DNA from: Campylorhamphus procurvoides
Lineage: Eukaryota; Chordata; Aves; Passeriformes; Dendrocolaptidae
Reading direction: 5' to 3'
Assembly (NCBI GenBank): GCA_013396655.1
Contig: WBMV01001248.1
Coordinates: 1 to 64,000, forward strand
Length of the DNA: 64,000 bases
Position 1 is the stretch's first letter; the number at the start of each line of letters is the position of its first letter. Positions 47,837 to 60,403 of this stretch are shown one piece after another. Under the pieces are notes generated by a model that saw only the letters and a program-made list of their open reading frames with translations, did not search any database and was not told where the DNA came from. The translations under genes were made by a program, and so were the position numbers.

Positions 47837-50270
47837 ATACCAAAACAGGGCCTGAGTCAGAGAGGCTCTGCTGGAAATCCAAATACACTGAAAATAACCA
47901 AAATGTCACAGAGCTCAGCACTTTCACCTGTGCCCTCAGCAGAACTCATAAATTCAGCACCTTACTCTGAATCAGAAAAGTTGGCTCATCCCTATTTTAA
48001 TACTGAGGAAAAGATTTTATCCTGCCTGCTCAGAAGTAGCTTCATTTCTTCTCCTCCAAACACAGACCTGGAGGGAAGATCAACCCCAAAACACCTTTGC
48101 TAAACCTTCTGTAAATCTGAAGGTAACTGGGATCAGCAGATCTGCTCTTCCACCCCAATTCTGGCAGCTCCATTCACTGCCCCTGTCTCATCCACCCCCA
48201 AACCCAGCAGGGATGCCCAGAAAATGCTCAGGAAGGGACTGGAACACGGAAAACCAAAGAGCTTGCTTGGACTGGGCTGTAAGAATTTGCATTCAGCTTT
48301 TGCATCTCTTTTTAAGCACGTCATGAAAAGAATAAGTTCTTGGAATATTCAGCTTTTACAAGCTCTGAGACGTGCTCTTAGTTATTAAAAAGCTTTATAA
48401 AAATAATCACAGAATGCTCCTGCTTTTTCATACATATTACTGAACAAACCTGCCCTATTATCTGGCCACACATAAAAGACATTGTTTTAGGAGGTGCTTG
48501 GCATTTTCTTTCAGAACACAGTGACAGTCAATAAAAAGAAATCCCTCTGGAAGAGGTTTCTCCCATCACTTTGCCCACAATAAGAATTAGGAAACCACTG
48601 CACAACCAGAATCACTGGGATTTCTTTTGTTTGATTCAGGAACAAGTATAAAAGTATTAAAAAACAAAAAAAATGCCTCCAGGGAGAAGAGCTCTTATTT
48701 AGCAGTAATAAAGTGCTCCAAGCAGCACTGAGGTTTCAGCAGAGAGCAGAGGAGGGAGGAGATGCTGCTCCTGCCCTGGGGAGGTGTCTGAGCTCGGGCA
48801 CACCAGCAGTGGGGCAGTGGCAGTGCCATCTCCTGCCTTTGGACTCTCCTTCCCCCTGGGAATGGTTGGAATGACCCAAGAGGGCTCAGCTCACTCCCTT
48901 CCCTCCCCCAAATGACACCCACAGGGACCATCTCACTGAGCTCCCAGGTAGAACCTGCTCCCTGCACTTCCTTTGCCATCTCCTCTTTTGGTTTGCATAT
49001 TAAAACGAAGCTTTTTGTGCCCAGCCCTTCCTCTCTCAGCCCCCAGTGCCCCGCAAACCCTTGCTGGAGCTTCCCAACCTCACCTCAGCAGGACTGAACC
49101 CCACCTGAACCCCACCAGATCCCTGAGCAGACCAAAGCAGACCCCAAATGGCAAAGAATGACCCACCCCAGAGCCAAGGACACCCAGCTGGGCTGATCCC
49201 ATGTTGGTTTGCAGTTCAGGGCCAATGCAAATCCCCTGCAAATTCAGTGTTTCCTCACAGAAACACACCCTGCAAAAACAATGTTTTCAGCACATGGAGT
49301 GATCAAGGGCAATCAGCTCATCACTTCCAATTAGCTTTGCAAGCTGCTGAGTGACAACTGTTCAGAACATGAGACAACATTTAGGACTGCCCAGTGAGCC
49401 AGGGAAGCCTTTTCTGCACCTAAAACACTTCCATGGGGCCAGTCACCCACCTGGAGCTTCACCTTCCATCCATCCAATGCTTCATCCACACCCAAAGTGC
49501 CTCTGGGTGTGGTTATGGGGCACTCTGGGTGAAACCAGGGGGGAAAACCCACCCAAAGCAGACCTGCCAGGGAGTTCTGCCAAGGGAAAGAGTGGGAATG
49601 AACTCTGGGGCACCAGAACATGATTAGCTGAACAAATAATAGGAGATAAGCATAAGCAAATAGAGTAGCTCCAGCTCCTCTGAGTTAAATAAGCAGCTTT
49701 GGATGACTGGGGGCACTTGCACTGTATTCACAACATGTATGTAAATACAACCTATTTACAACAGCTTTACCCTCTCCTCTCACTCCCTTCCAGTGTCAAA
49801 AGCAAACAGGAGGCTGCTCAGGCCTTCCTACATATAGGAATCACTACTTACACATTTCACCACTATTATGCCCCCTGGATAGCTCCTGAACAGCTAAATG
49901 GAATTCCATGGAGGCTCCAAGGTCAGGAAGTCACCCCTGGGGACACATTGCAGCCCGTGGGGTCACAGGGACAGGGGAGGGGTAAAACCAGCCTGTCATT
50001 ACTGCCTGACAGCAGGACATGTGTCACATGTGAATGGGGTGTCCTGGGCTGTCCCAGCACTGGGACTCCCATTCCTGGGGCAGGGAAGGAGGAGAAGGAC
50101 ATGGAGGGCTGCAGAAGGTGCAGGGGTGACAGGGGGAGCAGCACCTGGAGCTGGAGAGAAAGGTGGCACAGGGGTCACATCCCCCAGTGGCTCAGAACAC
50201 GTTCCCACTCAGGACCAGCACCACCCACACACCAGCACTGATGGCCTTGATCAATCCAAACACATCTCAG

Positions 50271-50395
50271 AGCATCACAGAACACCCTGAGCTGGACCCA
50301 CAGGACCATCAGTCCAACCCCTGGCCCTGCACAGACCCCCCAACCAGCCCAGCCTGTGCTGAGAGCCTTGGCCAAACCCTCTGCAGCTCCATGGG
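50271..50395 (-). mobile_element. CR1 LINE 3' fragment (gacccacaggaccat type)
   Basis: catcacagaacaccctgagc, then accatcagtccaacccctgg and tgctgagagccttggcc; same subfamily as the copy at 18776. Confidence 0.82.
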
Positions 50396-50772
50396 ATGGC
50401 ACCAAAGGAGAACAAACCCACCCTGGAGTCGCTGAGATTTGGATAGAACTTGAAGCACAATGACCTCAACCCTCCAAGGTCTCCCCTTTCATGGTGCAGA
50501 TTCCCCTGCAGCCCAAACTCTGAGAGCCAGCCCCAAACCAGGGCTGAAGAACACTCAGCACATGGGGATGGGGATGGGAACTGGGGGAAATCCAGCCCTC
50601 TGCCCCCAGGAGGCCTCCTGGACCACATCACACCCATCCCAGCTGCAGGTTCAAGTGGCTGCTGGCTGGGCTTGGGGCTCCTGTGGGTTTACTGTGGCTT
50701 TTGAAATAATTTGCTATTGTTAATCCCCTTTTTCAGTGATTAATAAACCCTCCCAGCACCCAGGGAAGAGCT

Positions 50773-50774
50773 GC

Positions 50775-50805
<31 letters not shown>

Positions 50806-50806
50806 C
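50773..50806. repeat. (CCTGTC)n microsatellite
   Basis: About five to six tandem ctgtcc hexamers. Confidence 0.93.
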
Positions 50807-51632
50807 CTGCATCCTCCAGGGCCCAGCTGCAGCCACTCCTGCCCAGTTTTACCTTGCCCACCCCTGTGGAGTTGGGTACAAAGGCAGTGGAGCTGGCACA
50901 CACACTGCTGGGAATGGACACCCTGCTGCTTGCTTTCCTGCTGGGGAATACAGAGAGAACAATTAGCCAAGGCTTCAGTCTAATTTGGATTTATTTGGCT
51001 TTTCTGGAGGAGAGACGGAGAGATGGCACATCACAAAAACCCTTTAAAGGCTGCCCAGAGGAGCCCAGTGCTAAAACACCAGGCCTAACCTGTGTTAGAT
51101 GGACTCCTGACAACAAGCAGTGACCCAAATTATGCCAAAAGCTGAGCTTGGCTATGCCAGGAGACCATAAAGCAGCAAGGCAGGGACTGTCTCCATCAAA
51201 GCAGACAAGAGGGGAGCAAAGAGAGCATGTCCATCCATTTTCCAACCCCCAAAGTAAGGGACAGCCCAGCTTGTCCAGCATTTCTAGAAAGACTGACCCT
51301 AAAGCAGGAAATAACTTCACTTTCCCAGTCTCTCCCCACTCACACAAGGCATGGGAACACCAAACACCTTATGAGAGACTGGAGGAAAAGAACTGAAGAC
51401 TCAGGCAGAACACCCTCCTGTCTGGACTAGAGGATCACACTGCCCTCAGCCAACCCAAAAAACTTGGATCCTGATGGAGCAGGGAGGCCCAGCCCAGCTT
51501 CCAACAGCTAACTGGGACACTGATGGCCAGCACTGGGATCTGTCCATCCCCACACACACAGAAATCCCCTTCCAGAAGGACTGGCTCTGTGCTGGCCCAG
51601 CCCAGTGCTGGGGTGGGAGCACTCTGTGCAGC

Positions 51633-51860
51633 CACAGGTGATGATGGGGGACATCTAAACACGCTCCTCAGAGACATCCTCCTGACTTTGGCCACCTCCT
51701 GCCCTGTGAACCTCATCTGCAGGTCATCAAATCCCAGAATCCCAGGCACAGGTGATGATGGGGGACATCTAAACACGCTCCTCAGAGACATCCTCCTGAC
51801 TTTGGCCACCTCCTGCCCTGTGAACCTCATCTGCAGGTCATCCAATCCCAGAATCCCAGG
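51633..51860. repeat. 114-bp tandem duplication next to a CR1 end
   Basis: The two copies, 51633-51746 and 51747-51860, differ at about one base (tcatcaaat against tcatccaat). Both end in tcccagaatcccagg, the terminal motif of a CR1 whose body follows only the second copy. Confidence 0.95.
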
Positions 51861-51960
51861 CTGGTTTGGGCTGGAAGGTCCTTGCAGACCATCTAATTCC
51901 ATGGGCAGGGATGTCACTCACCAGACCAGGATCCCATCCCAGCATCAGGCTGTGCCCCTT
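51842..51960 (-). mobile_element. CR1 LINE 3' fragment
   Basis: aatcccagaatcccaggctg, then gtttgggctggaaggtcctt and catgggcagggatgtcactc. Confidence 0.85.
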
Positions 51961-53044
51961 CATTCTGGGGAAAGGGGATGGGGACATTTCTCTTGGCTCT
52001 GCTGAGGAGCTGGGCATGGCAAGGTGCTGCAAGGCTTCATCCTGCCCATCACCCTGATCCCTTGGGAATGCCAGAGCTCAGGAAAAAAGGATAGTTTGGT
52101 TGGTTGTTATTTCTAATTAATGTGGGCATCTGAAACACAAGTGCTTTGGGGGAAAAGAAAGTGGTCAGTTTGTGTTTTAATTTTAAAAGCAAACTATGAG
52201 CAATAAGATAAAAGAATTGCAGAAATAACCTGTGACTGAGAACAAGGACATTTTAAAATTGGGTGGGGGGGGGAAATCACCCTTTTAAAATAAAATGTAT
52301 TAACTTCATAATTCTGTGCATTTGGGTAACCTCTAATTTTACATCAGGCCAGACAAGAAAGTCCCTGAAACACCAACCCAGTTTTAAAGGCAGAAGGAAG
52401 GAGGGGCAAAGACAGGAAAGGAGTGAACTGTATAATTGCAGACAAGTCAGGATTGAAAAGACACTCAAGGAACAAAGGGAGGACCCCTCTGATGCATCAG
52501 AGAGGGTGAAACATCTGCAGGGTGTTGAAGTGCCTGAACAGATGCCAGCAGTGCAGAGCCTGGAAAATCAAAAACAGCCAAGGCTTCCTGTGCCCTCAGT
52601 TCCTGCAAAAGGTGCCTGCACTCACCAGCTGCCTCTGCACAAGGAAAAGGAATAATTCAGAGTTAACAGCACAGGAATGACAGCTCCCTGAGCACAGGAC
52701 AAGGTCTGCCACCAGCACGTGAGCACAGGGACAGCCAGGGAGCAGCTCTGCAGGAGCCTGGAGGAGGGCAGGGCATGAAGGGCAGCAGGGAAGCAGGAAG
52801 GGACAGGAGGCACACAAATCCCTGGGGAGCTGGCCAGTGACTCAGCAGGAGGGGAAAAAAGGGAAGAAAAAACACAGCAGCAGCTAGGAAAGTGTTCTGC
52901 ATGAGAAAGGACAGGTACCATAAAATGGAAGTGAAGTAAATAAAGAGGAACCAGCAGAATTCCGAGGATGGAATTTCACCCAGTCCCATAAAATAAGTGC
53001 ACAAAGTTCTGCTGCTCAGCCATTCCTGTCACCTCCCAGCTCAC

Positions 53045-53094
53045 CTGAGCTGGGTTTAACCTGAGCTGGGTTCAACCTGAGCTGGGTTTAACCC
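53045..53094. repeat. 17-bp tandem repeat, three copies
   Basis: cctgagctgggtttaac is repeated three times with one substitution. Confidence 0.93.
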
Positions 53095-53990
53095 CTGCAC
53101 CTCTGCCAGGGACAGTGACATGGAGCTGCTCCTGTGAGCACCAGGAGAGGAACCCAAAGCTGGGAAAGGGGTCACCCAGCAGAAGGAATGCCAGCCTGGG
53201 GAATCCAGGAGTGTGGCAAAGCAGGAGAGCCAGCCTGCCCAGGGACTGTGGTTGGCACAGCATGGGCACAGGGCACACTCCTGTTCTCCCAAATTCCAGC
53301 TGCTTCACAGGAGGGCCCTGCCTGTGTGTGGAGCCTGCACAGCTCCTCCTGGAGGGGTAAAATTGACTGTGATCTGTTCAACAGAGACAGCAGAAGGATG
53401 GACAAGTCAAGCCTTGTGGATCTCAATTTGAATATTCTCATCACCCTCTCCTTTGCAAACCTTTATGCAAATGGCTTTTCAAGAACATCTGATCCCCCAC
53501 CTCCCCAGGGACCACTGAAGCATCTCTGTCCCCCTGGAGCCCAGAGACACCCCAGGACACTCAGCAAAAGCTGCCTGGCCTGAGCCAGGTGAAGTTCAGT
53601 GACATTTCAGCAGATGTGGGGGAGAAAAGAGATGTATCAGGTAACTGTAATTGCCTTCCATCATTCCCCACTGGCAAACCCAGTCACCTGAAAACTCAGT
53701 GCTGCCTCCTCTGCCTTTGAAATCACTCCTGGACTATCCCTGTAATTTACAGTTCTATCCCTGTAAATTCTGCCCAGTCCCTCTGCCCCAGGGCAATAAC
53801 AGAGGAGAGGGTGCCAGGAGCTCCTCTGTGCAGGGAACTGGGGAGTCAGTGGGGGAAAGGGTACAAACCCTGCTTAGGAAGGATGCTCTAAACCCTTCCC
53901 TTTGCCATCCCAGCACCCCTCATGGCCAACACACCACCCTGTGCATTCCCAGCATGGAGAAATGAACCCTGCAGGGCCAGGCAGGCTGGG

Positions 53991-54068
53991 CTTTACTGCT
54001 GGCACAGGGGGTACTCTGTCTGCATGGCTGGCACAGGGGTTCCTGTGTCTGCATGGCTGGCACAGGGG
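53991..54068. repeat. 28-bp tandem repeat, about three copies
   Basis: ggctggcacaggggt and a tctgtctgcat block recur with small changes. Confidence 0.88.
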
Positions 54069-55242
54069 GGAGAGAGGGGTGTCACAAACAGGAAGCCACA
54101 TGGAGGGCAGTCACAACATCTGGAACATCCTCCTCACATCTGTGTCAACATCCAGCCCCCCCAGGGCCTTGGGCACTCAGGGGGTCGTCAGTGACATGGC
54201 AATGCTGCTCCAAACCAACCCCACCCTTCACTCCTGACTCAAAGGAGCAGGATAAAACTCTGCCCCCAGCTGATTTTTATACCTGGGCCATGCAGCTCTT
54301 CACAGTGAAGCCAAAGTGTTGCTGTCCAACAGCTATTTCTGTCAGTCTTGCTTTAAAAGTGGTGTCAATAATGCAGCAGGAGACAGCAGTGGCTGAGTCA
54401 GGGATGCCTGGAACCCAACCCAGCAGTGCCAGCTGCTGCCTCTCCCTCCTTCAGCAAAGCTTCCCCTCCATAAAACATCACCAGGGATGCTGTTTTAACC
54501 CGTTCTGACAACCTCTTTGCACACAAAACACATTCCCCCCTAGCAGGAGCTCCCTAAATGATGTGTTTTGGGGGGAGGGAAGAGCAAACACAGCATTAAT
54601 TGTTTATTTTCAGCATGACTAAGGTAACATTTCATCCCAGTTCATGTTGCATCACAGGAGAGGCTGGAATATTGCACTGCAACCTTTCATTGGCCTGGCT
54701 CACGCTGTCAGCAATAAAATACCCTCTTGGGAGCAGAAATGAATAGACAAATAAAGCCTTAATGATTTGGCAAAGAATTTGCCAGGGAAAGCACACTGCC
54801 CCATTATTTTTAAGGCACTAAAAAGGGCTGCAAGTGGGATGTGCTCACCTAGAGCAGGTGATGAGGGGATTTATGGCTTTGTCAGTTTGACAGGGGTAAA
54901 AAACCAACAAAAAGGAAATGTGGGGCAGCCTGGAAAGCATTTGTCTCAAGCACCCAAAGGGCAGCCTGGGAAATGAAAGCATTTCTATTCCATGGGCACT
55001 TGTGCAGAGCAGCAGGATAATGAAGGGACTGGGCTATTTACCCTTCCCTGAGCAATGAGATCTTGTTGAAACCAGCACACACTCATTGCAGTGCCCAGGA
55101 AAATGGCAGCAAACAGGGCTCTTCAAGCCTTCTTCTCAGTAATCAGGATGATTTTAGAACTGACACCTGCAAGAGAGACTTTTTAGTGCATAATGAATAA
55201 CTCAGGCAAAGGAGAGGGTTGTGAGAGAACAGGCAATATGAA

Positions 55243-55335
55243 ATGGGTGAAAAATAAAATGGGTGAAAAATAAAACAAGTGAAAAATAAAATGGATGAAA
55301 AATGAAATGGGTGAAAAATAAAATGGGTAAAAATA
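55243..55335. repeat. 16-bp A-rich tandem repeat, about six copies
   Basis: atgggtgaaaaataaa recurs with single-base variants. Confidence 0.92.
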
Positions 55336-55825
55336 CAGTGAAGAAAGGACTAAAATTGCAATTCCAGGGCACAGTGTGGCAGTACTTCCAAAGGCTCCTG
55401 GTGAGGATGGGGCTTACAGAGTCACCAAGCAGGTAATGAACTGTCCTGGAGCACATCAGCTCCTCACTCCACATCACCTCCTCAATCCCTCATCACCTCT
55501 GCACTGCCAAAAAGCTTGGAAAAGACACTTCATCTTGTCATCAGGGCAGGGAAAAGCTCAGTGCAAGCCCAATGAGGTGGGTTGGGACCCCAAACCTCCC
55601 CAGCAAAGAGCACTGGGATTTCTGCAGGCAGGTTGGAGCTCTGCATGATGCACGAACCCAGGAGGGTCATTGCCAGGCCAGGTTCCTGTCCCTGCTGTCC
55701 CCAGGAGGGGCTGGTGGCTTCCCACAGGGAGATGACTTGGTGATCTGTGTCTCCCAGGCAGGTCATGGAGTGAGATGTTATTCCATGTGACAGCTCCAGC
55801 CTCAGCTCCTTCCCTGCTCCGGGGG

Positions 55826-56006
55826 CTTTGCTTCCCACTGCCACAGGGACTCACCCAAAGCTTTGCTTCCCACTGCCACAGGGACTCACCCAAAGCTTTG
55901 CTTCCCACTGCCACAGGGACTCACCCAAAGCTTTGCTTCCCACTGCCACAGGGACTCACCCAAAGCTTTGCTTCCCACTGCCACAGGGACTCACCCAAAG
56001 CTTTGC
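55826..56006. repeat. 35-bp tandem repeat, five perfect copies
   Basis: Units starting ctttgcttcccactgccaca at 55826, 55861, 55896, 55931 and 55966 look identical; a sixth is cut after ctttgct at 56001. Frames on the plus strand stay open through it but give no recognisable protein. Confidence 0.97.
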
Positions 56007-56123
56007 TGCAGATTTACAGCACAAATTTGGGGTTATTGTGGTTTGTTCAGAATGGCTTTTAAATTGTCTTTGCTTGTTTAGCAGAACGTTTCATAAACAC
56101 AGAGAAAGTTCGTGAAACATGGA

Positions 56124-56374
56124 ATTGTGGAATGGTTTGGGTTGGGAGGGACATTAAAACTCATCCCATTCCACCCCTGCCATGGGCAGGGACACCTTCC
56201 ACCAGCCCAGGGTGCTCCAACCTGGCCTTGGACACTCCCAGGGATTCAGGGGCAGCCACAGCTTCTCTGCCCAACCTGTGCCAGGGCCTGCCCACCCTCC
56301 CAGCCAAGAATTCCTTCCCAATATCCCTCTATCCCTGGCAGTGAGAAGCCATTCCCTGTGTCCTGTCCCTCCAG
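56124..56374 (-). mobile_element. CR1 LINE 3' fragment
   Basis: tgtggaatggtttgggttgg, ccaccagcccagggtgctcc and gaagccattccctgtgtcct in CR1 order. A small internal deletion joins gctccaa to cctggcc. Confidence 0.93.
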
Positions 56375-59300
56375 GCTCTCATACTGATCTATAAAAGCCT
56401 TTCAAGCAAAACCACAGTGATGTCCAAACTACATCAGTGGCCTCTTCAGGTTTGCTCTGCTTTATTCCTCCTGTAGGAACTGAACAGGAAATACCATCCA
56501 GACCTGATGCCTCCCAATATGTTTTGGAAAACCCCCAGGAGGGAGCACAGTCAGGGAAGAAACACAAACCTTCCTGTTCCTGGATAAAGACTGATTATCT
56601 TTCTGTACAAGCATTATAGAATTAAAGCTTTCAACACACTTGTTTTATTGTGAGCGCAGCAAGAATTAAATACGTCCTCTAAAAATAACATAATTTGATT
56701 TGCCCAGTGCAAACAGATCTAATGCACTGCTAGCAGAGATGATTTCCTACCACACAGGACGTGCCTGCACGTGAAGCCTCCTTGCCTGGCCAACCCTTCC
56801 CACATTGTGACTGTGTGAACAGCCCCACAAAGCCTTCACACACCAAGGGACACAGCCAGGAATGGGGACAGGGAACACTGAGCCAGCCCCTTGCCCAGCT
56901 GTGGTGCCCTGTTTGCCCCTGACAAGCTGCCACTCGCTCAGAGAGCCAATTCACTCCTTGCACAGGTAGGAAAAACCTCCTTTCTATTAAATTCTGGGGT
57001 TTGTGACAGTGGCCAAAGGAATCCCTCACTGTGCCTGTTGTTCCTTCCTGTTCTGTTTGTGCCTTGATTCCCAGAGTGTCCAACAGCAAGGGGAGCATCC
57101 TCTGGTTCCCAACCTTAGGGAGGGCTTTAGGACAGGGCCAGGTTTGGGCAAGGACACTGGAGAGACAAGGCATGGTATCAGTGCCCTTAGGAACCCTTTC
57201 TTTATGGAAGCAGCAAAAGCAAGACTGTGCAGCCAGTCAGAGCACCCATCTGGACATATTCCAATGCAATGTGTACCAAACTCAGTGCTGTTGGCTTCCT
57301 TTGAATCCCTCAGTTCTCCAAGGACAGTTCCATCACCATTTTCATGAAATACCCATGCAAAGACAAAGCAATGACCAAGAGTGGGCACAGCACAAGTCTC
57401 TGCCTCGATATTCCCCCTCTGCAACCAGCTCTGAGGAGGATGAAAAGTCATTGCCCAAACCAGTTTGCTGCACGTTGTGGCTCTTCCAGAGCCTGATGAA
57501 TGACACCAAAACACCTCCCAAAACCCCAAGCAAAGAGCCCTGGGAGGAATTGTGCCAGGAATCCATGGTTGTGGCTGGAGCTGCCCAGGCAAAGGGGCTG
57601 GGACACGGTGGGGTCAGCAGGTGACACAGTGACACAGGGCCAGCCTTTCTCCCTGCAGTGAGCCAGTGAATCCCAGTTTGCTGGCCCTGGAGCCCTGGGG
57701 GCAGCACAGCACTGCCCCAAGCCCTGCTTTGGCACTGCCCACCTCTGTGCCCTGAGCTGGGCTCTGATGGCAGCCCAGCTCTGGGTCAGGATTGCTCAGG
57801 CAGGACCCCTGAGTGACTCTGCCTTTTGGAGCCACTGCTGGAACTCTGCATCTCTGCAGTGGCACCTGCAGCTCCCAGGCACAGCCAGCACAGCCCTGAG
57901 CACAAAATATTCCTTTCTCTTCTGGTCAAATACTCATGGCTGGGGTTTATTTTCTAGCAGGTAACACCAGGGTAAGTCACCAGAGATGTACTGTCCTCAA
58001 AACCCCATCCAAAACCATACCCAGGATTGCACAACTCATTTTTTTCCCCAGGAAACAGCAGTTTGAGGTTATTTCCTATGAGCCTTCCCATTTCTGTGCA
58101 CCCAGACTTTGCTTTGTCCTTGGCAGGCAGCGAAAAAATTCCGTGTATGCACAGGAGAGAAGAGGCCAAAAAAGTTCCCTTCTGTTCTTTCAGGAGCCAC
58201 TGGGGACTTGTCAAAACTCTTCCCTATGCAGAGGCACATCTTGATGCAAAAAGGGGCCAGGTACTAATTAACCAGCCTGTGTGGGCACCAGCAGTGTTTT
58301 TCCAGCTCAGTGGGGATCTGTTTCCAGCGCCATATCCCATGTCAGGGTGTTGGGAGCTGTAATCAGAGCCAAAAATCTGCTTTGCAGAGCCTGCTGCATT
58401 ACTCACAGCATCACCTTGTGTTGCTGGAGCTCATGAAATGCCTCACATCCCCCCAAGCCAAAGGGATAGTTCAGGGTGATCCAAGGGGATACACAAAAAT
58501 AATTCAAAACTACAGACCCACGTTGCTGCCATCTCCCTGTGAGACAAAGAGCAGCTCCCCAGGGCACAGAGAGTCACCTTGCAGCTCCTGAAACTCCAGC
58601 CCAGGCCAGGAGAAGGGAAGATGAGGTTACCTGGGTGTATTTATGCAGCCTGCACAGAGCAGGGGATGCTGTCTCAGAACCTCCCAGTTGTGGGGGAAGC
58701 TGAACTTCAGATCCCCTTCAGGGAGAACAAAAAACCTGGGCACATTTAGACACCCACACAGCAAAAACACCTGAGGAGGAATGGGGAAATATTTTTATTG
58801 CCAGCAGGACTTCCAAGAAAGTCATTGGGACTGGCCATGACCTTGAATTATGCTCTGAGAAAACAATGTTGGAATTTCTCAGTATTTCACTGCAGGTCTC
58901 TGAGCATTCTGTATTTCAAAGCTCCAATCATGGAGTCAAACAGTGAAGAAATAATCTCAGCTTTCTCGAGAATCATTAAATCATCTTGCAGAGGGAAGGG
59001 CAACAACACGAGCCATCTTGCACTTAAAAACTCCAACTGCAGGGCAAATAAAAAAATTAATAATCAAAATGCACCTTAAAAGGCATCATTTTTAAAGTCA
59101 GTATTGGGAATAACTTGGTTTTTAAATGCTTGGGGAGGGTCAGTCATCCCAGTGATGAAAAGCCACTGCAATAGGCTGGCACTTCTTTACAATGAGTCCT
59201 GGAGGGCACACACAGCACAGACTGGGAAGGGATTCCCACAAGGAATGGCAAACTCAGCACCTCCAGTAAGAAGAGGGGAATGGCTGGGAGCACCTGGAAG

Positions 59301-59976
59301 AGCCTGGAATTCCAAAGGGGGAGAGAGAAATCCCTTGGGAGCCCTGGTGAAGGGAGTGTCCTGCTGAGCCAATGCTGGAGCATCCTCATGCCATGGTGGG
59401 CTGGCACCTCGGGCACAGGCACAGGCACAGGCAACCCAAGCCCAGCAGGCAGAGGGAAAGCCAAAACCCTCCTTGTGAGCCCCCAGTGAGACCTTTGAAC
59501 AAACCTCAAACACAAGAGCAAACTCACAAAAGGTCAGCCCACTGTATTAGGACACCAGAGGAGCACAGAAGAGAGAAATCCATACTCCTGCCTTCACTAA
59601 TGAACTTCTTTCCATTCCCCTGAGTGAGAGGATGGGACAGAAAAGGTGTTTTTCCCATTTTCACTCTACTGGTGTGTAATACACTTCATTTCAGTAGTTT
59701 TAGTGCCTCCCAAACTGCTCCATGCCAGCCTGGGGACAGGCCCCTCTTTCCCACAATTTCTCTCCCTCCTTGATCCAAGAACTGCTCTGAAAGGCCAGTC
59801 AGACCTGCCAGCAAAGCAGGGAAGGAAGAAGAGCAAATCTGTCATTACCTCATCTTCCTCCAGAGCCTTTTTCCCTCCTGATGCCTCGGGGGGCTGTTTG
59901 GCAGGAGAATTAACCCCAGGGCACACAGAGCTGAGAGCTGAAATGGTCTGGGCTTCGTTTCTGCCAGGTTAATTTA

Positions 59977-60403
59977 GAGGGGATGGAGAGGGAGTTTGTA
60001 AGGGATGGAGAGGGGAGTTTGTAGGGGATGAAGAGGGAAGTTTGTAGGGGATGGAGAGGGGAGGTTGTAGGGGATGCAGAGGGGAGGTTGTAAGGGATGC
60101 AGAGGGGAGTTTGTAGGGGATGGAGAGGGGAGTTTGTAGAGGATGAAGAGGGGAGTTTGTAGGGGATGGAGAGGGGAGTTTGTAGGGGATGGAGAGGGGA
60201 GTCTGTAAGGGATGAAGAGGGGAGTTTGTAGGGGATGAAGAGGGGAGTTTGTAAGGGATGAAGAGGGGAGTTTGTAGGGGATGCAGAGGGGAGTTTGTAG
60301 GGGATGCAGAGGGGAGTTTGGAGGGGACGAAGAGGGGAGTTTGGAGGGGACGAAGAGGGGAGTTTGGAGGGGACGAAGAAGGGAGTTTGGAGGGGATGCA
60401 GAG
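59977..60403. repeat. G-rich 22-bp minisatellite, about 19 copies
   Basis: Variants of ggggatggagaggggagttt recur about every 22 bp. The plus strand is almost pure purine plus T with regularly spaced GGGG runs; the last copies change atg to acg. The pattern gives a long open minus-strand frame that I regard as spurious. Confidence 0.95.

Noticed and set aside
59855..59926. Exon-like segment on the minus strand with GAAGATGAG followed by GTAATG
   Set aside because: It resembles a coding end plus donor, but the peptide (EASGGKKALEEDE) matches no part of ARHGAP32 I recognise and no convincing acceptor precedes it.
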